Positions 21,193 to 32,677 of a stretch of 64,000 nt of DNA are shown here, in pieces. Every line of letters starts with the position of its first letter. Positions within the stretch are counted from its first letter, which is position 1. Below the pieces are notes generated by a model. It had not been told where the DNA came from. It searched no databases and saw only the letters and a list, made by a program, of their open reading frames with translations. This DNA is from Trichosporon coremiiforme (taxonomy: Eukaryota; Basidiomycota; Tremellomycetes; Trichosporonales; Trichosporonaceae): positions 1,414,889-1,478,888 of the forward strand of contig BCJJ01000010.1 in the NCBI GenBank assembly GCA_039545355.1. Direction: 5' to 3'. Made by a program: the position numbers and the translations under genes.

Positions 21193-22049
21193 GCCGTCAG
21201 TAACGGGTGCGGTGCACAGACAATACGGAGCACCCAGATTCTCTCAGCTGTCGCATTGTGGTCACACAACCTTTGGGCGCTATTGTGCACGACACCTCTG
21301 TCGCGTCATTCACTGCCTGGAAGCGATCGTGGCCGCCCGCTTGCCTCCATGGCTGGTGGCAGAGGAATGGCCGTCAAGGAGCCAGACGCTCCACGTCCTT
21401 GCCTGCTCCTCGTTGAATGCCCGCCACTATTGCGGCAGTCTTGTCTGGGACAAACTTCATGAGGTGTCTCGAGGGAAGAGGAGTATGAGGCTAAGGATTA
21501 GGGGGAGCAACTTGTAGCGGTGAGTGTGAGCCGTAAAGAACGCTCGCTTTGCGACAGCGAAAGGGCAGTCTACAAGAGGCTTAGAGGAAGCATAGCTCGT
21601 TCGATCTGCACGGAGCTGTTGCCTTACCTTCGTTATCGGGACTTCTGCCCTTCTCCCCCCGCCCCCCGTCCCGAAGTCCCATGGTGCCCACATCCAGCAG
21701 TGCGCCCATCAGCCGTAAACTTCAGAGGCCGATGCGTTCGATCCAGCGTCTCCGCATCGAACGAAGGATCACATCGCCACGAAGTTGAGTAACGGAGCTA
21801 GGGGCCGTTGAGGAATTAGGAAAGAGTCTGAATAATTTCATAGAGTTGTGAATTGAGAAAGAAATAGTAGGATGAAGACGTCACAACGAATACACTGGCT
21901 GCGGCCCGAACAACCCAAGTCGGCCACTTCAAGAGCACAGGAACTTTACCACTGCTGTTGCATTCAGTACATCTACGTGGCCTCCACTTCCGAACTGAAC
22001 CGTTCTAATCATTTAAGGACCAAGACCGCACACGTTTGGGTCGCGGTTA
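21193..22049. other. Intergenic region without a supported gene
   Basis: About 850 bp between two minus-strand genes, presumably the promoter of the one starting at 21138 (or 21192). Short frames on both strands lack splice support or recognisable content. Confidence 0.45.
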
Positions 22050-22274
22050 CTAGTCGACGTCGCCGTGGTCCCTCCTTCCAATACCGCAAGTGAGCGCCTC
22101 GGGGTGGCGGGAGCAGTCGATCGTCCCGGGCTCGGGGGAAGGGTCACGCTTCCAGTGCTGCGAGCCGTGGCACACGGCCGCCTCGGGCGTCTTGGTGCAG
22201 TCGAGGGGCTCTGGGACGGGCGCGGCGAGGGCGAGCGTCGAGATAAGGGCGAGGAGGGAGAGTTGGAGCTTCAT
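22050..22274 (-). CDS. Small secreted peptide precursor with two Cys motifs and Kex2-like sites
   Basis: A 74-residue uninterrupted frame. Residues 1-18 are a clear signal peptide (MKLQLSLLALISTLALAA). The mature part contains two related units, DCTKTPEAAVC (residues ~25-35) and DCSRHPEALTC (~53-63). Each has the pattern Asp-Cys, three residues, Pro-Glu-Ala, two residues, Cys. Dibasic Lys-Arg (~residue 43) and Arg-Arg (~67) sites separate and flank the units and could be Kex2 cleavage sites. A TATA box lies 37-46 bp upstream. The plan fits a secreted Cys peptide or a Kex2-processed repeat precursor. No family recognised; function, disulfide pairing and processing are inference. Confidence 0.7.
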   Translation of the reverse strand: MKLQLSLLALISTLALAAPVPEPLDCTKTPEAAVCHGSQHWKRDPSPEPGTIDCSRHPEALTCGIGRRDHGDVD

Positions 22275-22310
22275 AGTGTTGCTTGGGGAGTTGACCTATT
22301 GCGAGGTGCA

Positions 22311-22320
22311 CCTTATATAC
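22311..22320 (-). promoter_or_regulatory. TATA box of the secreted peptide gene
   Basis: On the minus strand the sequence reads GGTATATAAGG, 37-46 bp upstream of the ATG at 22274. This strong TATA element is unlike the promoters of most housekeeping genes in the window and suggests regulated expression. Confidence 0.65.
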
Positions 22321-23274
22321 CATTGAGGGCATTGCGCTCCGGAATGGGCGCGGACTGTGTTCCGATGAGGATGACGGTCCGCGGCCCCCGCCTCTCGGGA
22401 GGTGCCATGGGGACCCGCCGGGTCGATGTTGCCTGCGTGTTCTCCTCCACGCCGTTCCGGCATACCACTTCCAACGGAGACGTGACGTTCGGAGGAAAAG
22501 TGGAGCGCATGCACATGGCAAACGATCGAATTTACTCGAATTATGCTTCATTTCATTGACATCCTGCGGCCACAAGTCGCCGACAGGAACACGGGTGATA
22601 AGGTTTGGTTAGTGTGTGCGGCCATCGCCTGCTGCCCGCTAGGGATTGTGGGGTTGATTGTGGGGTTTTGGCTGGGGATGCCGGTGTGAGACATGTCGAC
22701 CTGGTCCGATGGAGCAGAGGCGTGAGCCACAAGATGAAGAGCAGCGAAGCGAATGTCGTCGGCCAAGCCCGAGCGCATCGCTATGAATAGCTCGCTCAAC
22801 GCGCCGAGGACACGGGGCCCGTACTTGTGCCTAAGCTCGTGGGAGGTGTGCTTAACGATTGGGGGAAAAGTAGGGGACGTCGTCGCGGGGTTTCGGCGAG
22901 GTATATCCGCCACCGACGTGATCGATCGCAGTCTCGGAGATGGACAGGGATCGTCTGACGCTGAAAGCCGTGCGGCCGCCGTATGCACCTGTCTCCGGCT
23001 ATCCCACGGTCACGTTCAGAATGTTCACTTACATGGTGGCGTTCGCCTCGATACAGCCGAGTCAGGAGACAAGCTCATGCACGTTTCTGAATCTTCTATG
23101 GTCAGCTAGGCCCCGGCTGTAAACTCCGTGTGCGCTCGGATCCTGTGGGCTATCTTATCAGTGCTCTGGAGCCAACTGCGCAGAATAGCACTTTGCACTA
23201 TCCATCTTGTCGCTTGACGTCGCTTGATATGCAATACATCGATCCAATGATACACTCTCTTGACCTCCATTCGC
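22321..23274. other. Intergenic region without a supported gene
   Basis: Between the secreted peptide gene and the 3' end of COQ9. Overlapping frames on both strands (22548-22988 minus, 22753-23109 plus) are not convincing; see rejected items. Confidence 0.45.
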
Positions 23275-24467
23275 TTAGAAGCCCCGGCTGCGGATGATGC
23301 CCGCGACACTCCGTCCAAACTCCTCAATGAGGGAGATGGCGCTGCCGGCCGCGCCCTCAATACTGCCCGCGATGCCGGCGTACTCGTCCATCTTGCGCAG
23401 GTTCGAGCGCAGCGCCGACAGAGCGGGGCCAAGCTGCGGGTTCGCGTCCGCCGTGACTGCCGGCGAGTCGGTCGGGAGGAGCGGGAGCGGCTGGAGCAGG
23501 TGTGATTCTGGCGTCAGCTGATTGCCTCGAGAAAGAAAGCTGTCGTAGTGGGGACAGAGCAGAGCAAGTGACTGCAGACCATCCGGAAGCGAGAAGCAGA
23601 GTCCAAGCTTCATTAATCCAGCTGCAGTAAGGCACGTAGCGCTACGCTTGCTTCACGACCATCGTGCAGAGGATACTCACCAGCTTCAAGATATGCCATC
23701 ATGACAGCAATGCGCGTAGCGTACCACTCGGTGCCGAACCCGCGGTCCTCCCTCATCTCGCCCTTTCCACGGTTCGGCCTGGCGACGTTGACGGCGCGGT
23801 CGGCAATCTGCCAAGCGTACTGCACGCCAGCGAGCGGATTCGGCGGCGTCGGGATGCGGCCGAGGTTCAGCGCCGTCATCGTGTTGATCTCAGTGTTGGC
23901 ACCGTAAGGTCCCGCGCGGGATCCGGGAAGGGGGAGGATGTTGCTAAACGTCTGCAGCAGGGTGGTCGCGCCCGGCGGAAGTGGGATCGAGGATGGGCCG
24001 ACAGTGTGGTTCGTCGCGAGCAGAGCGTGAGCGTCGAGGAGCGAGTTGCCCGCCGAGGCACTGTGCCACAGTCGCCGCGAGAGGGGGTCGAAAAGCACCT
24101 CGTCCACCCTCCTGCTGCCGCCGCCCGGCGTCATCTGGGCCAGACCCTGGGCACACCAGGCATCGACGAGAGCGCGAGCAGGCGCAAGGCCAGGGCCGTA
24201 GAGCACGTCGAGGGCGTTCTCGACGGCAGTCTCCGAGAGACCCTGCTCGGAAGCATCAGCAGTCTTGGGAGAAGACGACGTCAGGCCGGAGGGCGGGACG
24301 GAGGTCGAGGCAGAAGGGGAGGGGTCAAGAACAGGCGTTTCCGTCGCCTTGTTAACGGTCGAGGAAGACGGCAGCGAACGCATCGCGTCGACGAGTGCGC
24401 GGCGCGTGAAACTCGTCCGGTTGACGTGCGGCAGCGCCGCATTCAGAACGGCTGCTCGGAACGACAT
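23275..24467 (-). CDS. COQ9: Ubiquinone biosynthesis protein COQ9
   Basis: Exon 1 is 24467-23681 and exon 2 is 23621-23275, joined across a 59-nt intron, giving about 377 residues. The N-terminus MSFRAAVLNAALPHVNRTSF followed by TRRALVDAM matches the start of the COQ9 core (hydrophobic segment, then F-T-R-R-A-L). The conserved GTEWYATRIAVMMAYLEAGL segment corresponds to the family's W-Y-x-x-R helix, and the tail ends AGIIRSRGF as in fungal COQ9. COQ9 is a peripheral inner-membrane lipid-binding protein of the mitochondrial CoQ synthome that assists the COQ7 hydroxylation step. A Ser/Pro-rich low-complexity stretch sits near residues 35-75. The frame is open upstream to 24563, but the ATG at 24467 gives the best N-terminus. 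It is head-to-head with the mitochondrial aspartyl-tRNA synthetase. Confidence 0.82.
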
Positions 24468-24831
24468 GTTGTTGTGCTTTTGGTGTTTAGTTTGCGGAAA
24501 GTCGAGGTCGAGAGCAGCGACGGCGTCATGTTTCGCAGCGAGCTCGGAAATCCACGGCGGCAAAGCAACTCTCGGGTGGAGGTTGGCGGCGTTGGCGGCG
24601 GGCTAATGTTTTCTAATGCAGCCTTGGTGATAACCACGTGTAATTTGAGATGATTAGGAAATGTCAAAGGAACGCATATGAGCGGAGCAGGGTGGAGGCA
24701 CGCTGGTGGAGGCTGTCGGCAGACGTCGGTTACGCTGAAAAGTCGAGGGGTCGCGAGTTACAGAGACTGATGTATGACCTCACCATCTCGGTCACCTCTA
24801 CCTTTGCTTCTTTCACATTCACCGACGCACC
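24468..24831. promoter_or_regulatory. Shared divergent promoter, COQ9 / MSD1
   Basis: Only 364 bp separate the two start codons of oppositely oriented nuclear genes for mitochondrial proteins, so their promoters must overlap or abut. A pyrimidine-rich stretch precedes the MSD1 ATG. No known transcription-factor site is claimed. Confidence 0.6.
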
Positions 24832-27092
24832 ATGGCTCTCCGACTCGCGCGAACTGCGCGGGCTCTCCCCACCCGGGTGCGCCCCGCACCCACCGTGGCT
24901 GCGGCGCTCTCCATCGGCGCCCGCGCCATCGCTACCTCCTCGGCCCGCCTCAATGACTCGGACGACAGCAAGCACCACGTCAACCCGTTCAAGCGCCTCG
25001 AGGACAAGCTCTCCGCGCACAACGGTCACTATAAGCGCGTGACTGCGCGCCCCTCGGACCTTGGTCCCGACTCGGTCGGACACCCCGCCGTCATTGGCGG
25101 ATGGCTGACTGCCGCGCGCCGCGCGAGCGACAAGCTCTACTTCTTCGAGCTGTCCGGGCAGGGCAGCTCTGTGCAGCTCGTCGTGCGCAAGCCCGATCTC
25201 GGCAAGGAGATGATGACCTGGCCGCTCGAGAGCGTGATCCAGGCCGAGGGCGAGGTCATTGCCCGCAAGTCTCCCCCCAAGGATGCGTCCACCCCGCAGG
25301 ACCAGATCGAGCTCGACGCAGAGTACGTCCAGCTCCTGAACCCGGCAAAGGAGCTTCCTTTTCGCCCGTCGGCCGCTGAAAAGGCGTCCAAGGCTGCCGA
25401 CGCTAAGGACGCCACCACCAATGCTACTGCTGCCAACGAGGGACTCGCCAACGAGGACCTCCGCGCCCAGCACAGGTACCTTGACTTGCGCCGCGACGCG
25501 CTCGCCAAGAACCTCAAGGTCCGTTCTGAAGTGACCCGCATCACGCGAGACTATCTCCACGGTCTTGGCTTCACCGAGGTCGAGACCCCCATTCTTCTCA
25601 ACTCCTCTCCCGAGGGAGCGCGCGAGTTCCTCGTGCCCTCCCGCAACACGGACGAGAACGGGCAGCCGACGTTCTACGCGCTGCCCCAGTCGCCGCAGCA
25701 GCCGAAGCAGCTCCTGATCGCCTCGGGTGCCGTGGACAAGTACTTCCAGATTGCGCGTTGTTTCCGTGACGAAGACGGAAGGAAGGATCGCCAGCCCGAG
25801 TTCACGCAAATTGATATCGAGATGGCGTTCGTAGATGGCTCTGCCCCCCCGCCCGACGCTAACGGAACCCGCTCGACCTGGGCGATCGGCGGAAGTCAAG
25901 TCCGTGAGGTCGTCGAGGGCCTCGTCAAGCGTATCTGGAAAGAGGTCAAGAAGGAGGACCTCGAGGGCTGGTTCCGTGTCATGCCATACGATGTAGCGAT
26001 GGACGTGTACGGCTCTGACAAGCCAGACACGCGGTACGATATGTACACGCTTCCCATCGGGTACTATCCCACGCTCAGTGATGAGAGCCTCGACAAGATT
26101 CTTCTTGACCAGAGTCCGTCAACCGTCGAGTGGATGGTCACGCCCAAGAAGTGGGCCGAGGCCATTGACGTGCCCAAGTTTGCGGGCGAGAACCAGATGG
26201 TGAGTACAAGGCCCCGATGGGCCGAGGGCAGGCACGGGCTACTCCAGGTCCGCCATAATATCACTGTGTGCCTTCCCAGCAAGCTCGCATTCTGTGCTTC
26301 AGCTAATGGCAGATCGATTACGTCCGCATCACAGACAAGAACCAGTTCTCCTGGCCCTCGGACAGTGTCCTGACTCTGCCTATGGGTCTGACGCTGGACT
26401 CCTCGATCCCGGGCGGCGTGCAGCCCGGCGACGTCGTCTGGCTCTCAAAGCGTCCCAAGATCGCCGAGGGCGGGTGGACGCCTCTCGGTCGTCTCCGTCC
26501 TCAACTTATGGACGCGATCGTGGCTGCTGGCGCGCACACTCTTCCCGCCGCGCCGCATTTCCTCTGGGTCACGCAGTTCCCCCTCTTCACGCTTGCGGAT
26601 GAGGACAAGGCCGCCCTCGCCAAGGGACGGTACGCGGCCACGCACCACCCCTTCACGGCGCCTATGGCCGAGGACTTCCCCCTGATCGAGCAGGGCAAGG
26701 ACATCTCATCGGTGAGGGGGCAGCACTACGACCTTGTCCTGAATGGGGCTGAGATCGGTGGCGGAAGTGTCCGTATCCACGACCCCGAGCTCCAGAAACA
26801 CGTCATGAAGGAGATCCTGAAGCTGAGTCCAGAGGAGATGGGCCGGTTCGACCATCTCCTCAAGGCGCTCCAGTTCGGCGCGCCGCCGCATGGCGGTATC
26901 GCCCTCGGACTCGACAGGCTCGTTGCTATCCTCACTGGATCCAAGAGCATCAGGGACGTGATCGCGTTCCCGAAGACGGGAGGGGGTCAGGACCCTGTCT
27001 TTGGAGGACCGAGCCCTGCCACTCCCGAGCAGATGCAGGAGTACGGCATCAAGAGCGCCAAGGAGCAGCCCAAAGTCGTCAAGTCGGGATAA
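24832..27092 (+). CDS. MSD1: Mitochondrial aspartyl-tRNA synthetase
   Basis: Two exons (24832-26199, 26313-27092), 113-nt intron, about 715 residues. The N-terminus is Arg/Ala/Ser-rich without acids for about 40 residues, a typical mitochondrial presequence ending near ATSSARLND. An OB-fold anticodon-binding domain follows. The class II core shows motif 1 (ETPILLNSSPEGAREFLVPS), motif 2 (FRDEDGRKDRQPEFTQIDIE) and motif 3 (GGIALGLDRLVAIL). The bacterial-type insertion domain lies between motifs 2 and 3 (RVMPYDVAMDVYGSDKPDTR and onward). These are features of the bacterial/mitochondrial AspRS (Msd1/DARS2), not the cytosolic enzyme. It charges mitochondrial tRNA-Asp in the matrix. An Ala/Lys-rich low-complexity insert (~residues 180-202) sits between the OB fold and motif 1. 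Confidence 0.95.
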
Positions 27093-27345
27093 TCAGTAGG
27101 ACAGTCAGTAGAAAACAAGATAGGGGACAGCACAACTCATACATTTCGATTCTCTTCTATGCACTCGTAAAAATAGATATTGCTGCAGCCGTGTGATAGT
27201 TTGACAGTTTGTTCAGAAGAACAGGGGGAGAGGCGGTGGCGCGTCTACATGCAGCCACCATGTTTTCGCCGGAGCAGTGTCCGCCTTCCCCAGATCGTGG
27301 AGGGGCGGCCACACATGCTCAACGTTAGGTGCGCTCGCGAGGCGC

Positions 27346-29906
27346 TCAAAAGTCGAAGCCGGCGTTGCGGAACACGCTGAGATCGGTTCCGGGGCGCGCC
27401 TGGTCGGCGAGCTCGGGCTTCTCGAGCGCGACGAGCGCGCGTCGCAGCGTCGCCCAGAGAGAGTACGCCTCGGGCGCGGCCGTGCCGCCGTTTCCGGGCT
27501 GGAGGGCGAGAGCAGCGAGGACTGGGCGTCAGCTAAAGAGTACTCGACTAAAGAGCTGCGAGGCGAGAGTGCGCCAACACTGAGGACAGTGGGAAGAATC
27601 GGGAGGGGTGTACTCACAGTGCTCGGCGGCCTCGCGGTACACGCCAATGTTGAGACAGGCGACACCGAGGTTGGCAATCGCGCGCGTGAACGTCGGCTTG
27701 ATCTCGAGCGCACGGCGGTACGCGTCAACGGCCTGCTCGGGGTCACCACCGTTCGCGAGCGTGGCTCCGAGGCGGTTCCAGAGAAGGTAATCCTGGTCGT
27801 CAGCTCGCAAGTTTCATCTCAGCTGCTCCACGACCAACGCTAGCTGTCGCGGGCGATCCACTTTGTACCCACGTCAGGCCTCTCATTTAACGCCGCGGTC
27901 CAGCACGACCTGGCCTCCCCAAACTCGCCCTGCATGTAGTACAGCGTGCCGAGTCCGACCTGGACGTCGGGGTCGACGACGCCCTGGTTGGCGTACTGCT
28001 CGCGCGCGAGGTCGAGGTACTGCTTCGTCATGCGCTGGTGGACGGCCCAGGGGTTGTTGTCGCTGACAAACTCGGAGCGGCTCGGGGCGCTACCTGCGTG
28101 TGCCGGGTGCAGCTGTGCAAGCAGCTGGTGCAGCGTCGTCAAGGCCGCGAGGTCGAGCGACTCGTTGACGTAGCTGATGGCCAAGTTCGTGAAGAGCTCG
28201 CCCGCGACCTGGTTCGCCTTCGGGTCGTTCTCGAGAGCGCGCCGTCCCTCGTCGAACGCCTGAAGCGCGCGGTCCTCCATCTCGTTCTCGGCGTGCGTGC
28301 GTCCGAGAACAGCCCAAGCGTGCGCGCGCGAGACGTTGGCGGCCCTCAGGTCGCCATCAGTCGCGCGGCGAAGGAAAGTCTCGATGAGAAGCGCGCAGTC
28401 GTGAAGCGATCCACCGTTCGAGAGAAGGAGGTTCGCCTCGTGCCAGGCCGCGAGCGGAGCGTACGAATCGAACCGGTTCGGCGTCGTGAAGACGTAGTTC
28501 ACCTGCGCGGGGAGGCCGTTCTCGTTCATCGTCTCGTCCATCCATCGCCCGGTGCCGAACTCCATCTGGTCGTCGAGCGGCGTCTGTCCCAGGTCGTCCC
28601 GCTCCAACTCGCGCTGCAGCGCGTCAAAGTCGTCGTTCTCACCGTTCACGAACTGGCATTAGCTAAGGATATGGAGGTGGCAGCTGCCGCGCAGCTGGGA
28701 CTCACCTGAGAGAACTCGCTCTCCCACTCGGCGAGCTTGTTCTGCCGCTCGGCCTCAGGCTTGAGGCTCTCCCACACCGCCTCGAGGTCGCCCTTGAACG
28801 GCTTCTCCTCCTCCGCCTTGGGCTCCTCAGTCTTAACCTCTTCCGTCTTCTGCTCCTCCTTGGTCTCAGGCTCGGCCTCCTTGGGAACGGCCTGAGCGCG
28901 CGCGTCGGCGAGCGCAGCCTCGAACGCAGCCTCCATCTTGGCGTGGTCGGCCGCAACAGGCGGCGCCTGCTGGTACATCGGCGACAGACGGGGCTGGTAC
29001 TGCTGCATCATGCCCATGCCGCCGAAGGGGTTGGGCGGCATCATCTGCGGCGTGTGCATCATCGGCTCCATGTGCTGCGGCATCTCGCGCGCCTTGCCCT
29101 TGCCTTGGCTGAAATCGGTGGCCCAGCCAGACTGCGCGGGCGCCTGGGCCATCTGCGGCTGGGGCGAGCCCCGCTGCGACTGTGCCTGGAAGCGCTCCCA
29201 GTCCGCCTGCATGTTGTGGTGCGCCTGGTGCGGCGCCATCTGCGGGACGACGGGGGTCTGAACGGGACCCGGCTGGCTCAGCGCAGCAGACAGGTGCGAG
29301 AGGTTGAACGGGTGCGGCACCTGCTGCACCTGTCCGGGCGCGGCGGGCGCATGCTGCTGGCGGAATGCAGCACCGGCCTGCGACGACGATCCGGGTGCGC
29401 CTGACACTCGGTCCTGGTTGTCAGCTGGGCATACTCAGATGGTGATAGCTGGAAAGGTGTCCTGTTCCCCGCGATGTGCGAGCGGACAGCGAGATCCAGC
29501 GCATAGTCCGAGATTATCGCAGAATTCCCGTGCCGGTGGCGATGATGACACGGCTCTCCTGCCCACATTTGCTCCCTCCGCTCCGAGGAATAGCTGTGCG
29601 GCCAGCGCTCAAGCTCTCACAGAGCACAAAAGCACAAGCCCCGTTCGAAAGCTTCTCGAGCTCACTCCCAAAGTCCAACCTCCTGGACTTGCGAGAGCGT
29701 TTAGCTCGTCACCAGACATGCCTCGTGACGTCGCATGACCCGAAATTCCACTGCTTTCCAAGCTTCGGGCGAAGCTGAATACCCCGGCGGGAGAGAGAAG
29801 CAAGACTCACCCTGAAGACCGAGTTGTCGACGCCCTCGCGCTTGAGGACGTTGTTGAGGGGGTTGGAGTTGACGCTGCAGTCTGCGCCGTTGAGGAGGCC
29901 GCTCAT
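27346..29906 (-). CDS. PEX5: Peroxisomal targeting signal 1 receptor Pex5
   Basis: Five exons on the minus strand: 29906-29811, 29413-28706, 28652-27873, 27792-27618, 27521-27346; about 644 residues. The N-terminus [20 protein letters not shown] carries the conserved Cys (residue 10) used for monoubiquitination-dependent recycling. The disordered N-terminal half is Gln/Pro/Met-rich and has pentapeptide WxxxF motifs (WATDF, WESEF), which bind Pex14/Pex13, plus WERF. The C-terminal half is the TPR domain that binds C-terminal SKL signals, with the characteristic [16 protein letters not shown] and [20 protein letters not shown]. Pex5 shuttles matrix proteins from the cytosol to the peroxisome. 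Introns 2-4 are 53, 80 and 96 nt, but intron 1 is 397 nt, unusually long for this window. Exon joins were confirmed by continuity of the TPR motifs. Confidence 0.93.
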
Positions 29907-30320
29907 GGTGGTCGGTGAGTGAGGGTGATGGAGTGGAAAGGAAAGTGCTTGGCTGATTTGTGGGGGCGGCGTTGGCCGGTTATGTCGGGTAATTCACTGA
30001 CTCATCGTGCTCTCCCTGGCTTAAAGACTCCATCCAGCTGGGCAATGACGGACGATCCTTACACTGGCGGGAGCAACTGCAACGAACACAAGACCGATTT
30101 CTAATCGCCGCTAATACAAACCCGCCAGGCACACTAATACCCCGCTCCCATCGGCCGGTCAGCGGCGCCGATGGCGATACACGGCCGCGCCAGCGCCGCT
30201 CGATTGCGCAGCCGACGGACATCTCCGCCTTCAGTGATCGTCCACGGCGCCCGTCATCCCTCACGTCTAGATGGTACAGTGCATATGAATCTACAATGGT
30301 GTATACGCCTACCCTCTCTC
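29907..30320. promoter_or_regulatory. Promoter of PEX5 and terminator of SEC6
   Basis: A 414-bp tandem spacer (both genes minus strand). No recognisable element beyond AT-richer patches around 30090-30120. Confidence 0.45.
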
Positions 30321-32677
30321 TCAGAACCTCTCTCGGTCCCGCTCTGAGCGCATGCCCTTCGCCTTGCTTGCCATCGTTCCCGCGTACGCCGAGATGTTGG
30401 CCATGAGCGACGCCGCGCCGGAAGCACCCAGCACCTTGACCTGGATGTCAGTTTCACGACCTTGGTGGAGTAACTTACCATGATGGTCGGCTCTTGCGGG
30501 TCCTCGATGCCCTCTTCGCGCACCTTGCGCTTGAGCGTGTCCATGACTTCGTTCGTCTCTCCGCGCTCCAAGTCGTCTCGTGCACGCATGATCGCCTCGA
30601 CGAACTGCAGCTGCGGGCCGTGCGTCTTGGCAAAGTTCCAGTAGTCTATGAAGACCATCTGCGGGCTCGCACTCAGCATCGACGCGACCTGGTCCATGAT
30701 CTCGAAGCTCGGCTCGAGCTCCTCGGGCGGCTTGTACAGCGTGAAGAAGTCGAATACCTGCGAGATGTCCGAGCGCAGCCGCTGCACGGCGCCGGGCATG
30801 CGGAGCGAATTGGGCGGCGCGCGGCGCAGCGCCGTTAGGTACGTGATGAGGAAGGCGTCGAGCAGATCCTCGATGACGATCTCGAAGATGCTCGGATTCA
30901 GGTGGCTCTGGTAATCGCCCATATAGTCGCGCATGGTCTCGATGATTTGCGGCATGAGCTGGTCGTTGTACCACCCCGACTGCATGAATTGGCGCGTAGC
31001 GGGACGCAGGTCGTTGAACACGAACTGCACCAGCGTGCCAGTGCACTGCTTCGCAACGTCGAGATAGCCGTCAATCGCCTCGTTGAACCGGTCAATGATC
31101 GTCGGCTTGTACTTGTCGCTGACGAGCGGCTCAAGGCGGTTCTGAAGAGCTTCCGTGAAGTCGGCGGCGCGCAGCTGGTCGTTCGCGAGCGCCATGACGT
31201 ACTCGACGAGACCGCCCGCAACCTCTTCTGGTCGCTTCTCCGCCTGCGCCTGCGCCTCGTCCGACATGAGCTTAACCCACTCGCTCTGCACACGCCGCTG
31301 CACCTTGCTGACCTCAGTGACGACGCGGGCGAGTACAGCGCCCTGATTCGAGTCGAGGGCGAGATCGACCTGCTGATTGACGATCGAGAAGAAGTCGACG
31401 ACGCCGTCCATGCCAAACAGTCCATCCGTGCCGCGCGATGGCTCCTCGGTTCGTGTCCTGAACTTGGCCTTCTCCTGCTTCTGCAGGTTGACGGTCCACT
31501 CCTCGAGCTTGGTGATGATGAGGCGGACGTAGTCCTCAAGCAGATCTCCGGCCTTGCCGTCGAGTAGCGGGGGCTGCAGCCACTCGGATGGTACCTCTAA
31601 CTCCTTCATGCTGCGAGTGTACTCCTTCGTCCATGCGAAGAGCTCGAGCAGCACCTGCGCTTCTGGTGCGCTTGCAACGACCTTCTTCAGCACCTCATCG
31701 AGCGCGAGGTGGTACCGGTGGATTAGCCACTTGACAGCCTCAAAATCGGGCGGGAATAGGTGCTCGACGTCATCCTTGATACGGATGATGTCCTTATACA
31801 TGAAGTCGAGACCGTCGATGAAGCTGAGGAGGTCGTGCTCGTTGCGATCATAGTGGTCCGCAAACTTGCCCTTGATGTTCTTCTCAATCGCGTCGAGGAA
31901 CTTGTGCCGGTAGTTTTTGATCGGGCGCGCGTTGCCCTGCACGCCGCGGAGGCGGGCAGCGTCGTTGCCAACCTTGCGAACGAGGCGAAGTGCGACCGTC
32001 TTCTCGTCTTCCCTGCCTTCGAACTCGATGATCTTGGCGAGGCGTACGACGGTACCACCGTATCCCTGGCGCGCGAGCTCGACGACATTGCTGGCCAGCT
32101 CCCACATCCAACTCTCAAACTCCTTGATAAGTACGTCGAGCGGTTCGAACCAGCGGGTTAAGATCTCCCGCTCCTCCCGGTTCCCGCGCTTGGCCTCGGC
32201 CATCGTCTCGTTCCGGAACGACTCGAGCTGTTGCAGCTGGAAGTGGATCGGGAGCAAGTGGGGCGCATCGGAAATCGGGCCCTGGGATCGGTCATCGTCC
32301 AGCAACCGGCCTAGGTAGTCGACCTTGTCGGCCATGCTCTGCAGCTGCTCGACCATCTTGGCGGTCTGCGCAAAGTTGCGGTGCACGGCGGAAACGCGCG
32401 TAATCTTCTGAAACACGTCGCTCTCGTCCTTCGTGTTCATGAGCTTTTCAATCTCGGTCATGTCGTCGCGAATCATGTTCGCTGCGGCTCTCGACTCCTG
32501 CAGCCGGAGGAGCGCCTGGCGGGTTGCATCGAGCTGGCTGCGGACGCCTTCCTGGAGTTTGTTGTCGAGGGCTGCCTTCTCCTTGAGGAGCTTGTTGCGG
32601 TAGGTGGTGAGTTTGAGGAGGTCGTCCGGCTGGCGGAGGATCTCTCCCACCGCTGTCGACGCCGAGAACGTCGCCAT
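30321..32677 (-). CDS. SEC6: Exocyst complex subunit Sec6
   Basis: Exon 1 is 32677-30479 and exon 2 is 30440-30321, joined across a 38-nt intron (GTAAGT...CTGACATCCAG), about 772 residues, in line with fungal Sec6. The N-terminal coiled coil (DDLLKLTTYRNKLLKEKAAL and VRSQLDATRQALLRLQ) is followed by conserved family stretches: RVSAVHRNFAQTAKMVEQL, EGREDEKTVALRLVRKVGN, LDFMYKDIIRIKDDVEHLFP and a helical C-terminal half typical of CATCHR tethering proteins. Sec6 is a core subunit of the octameric exocyst, which tethers secretory vesicles at sites of polarised growth and binds SNAREs. The frame is open upstream to 32869, but MATFSASTAVGEILRQPDDL is the natural start. The last exon encodes only 39 residues. 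Confidence 0.9.

Noticed and set aside
22548..22988. Possible 146-residue protein on the minus strand (and an overlapping 118-residue frame on the plus strand)
   Set aside because: The minus frame begins with GTG, not ATG. Neither frame has a domain, splice signals or a matching promoter, and the two overlap each other.
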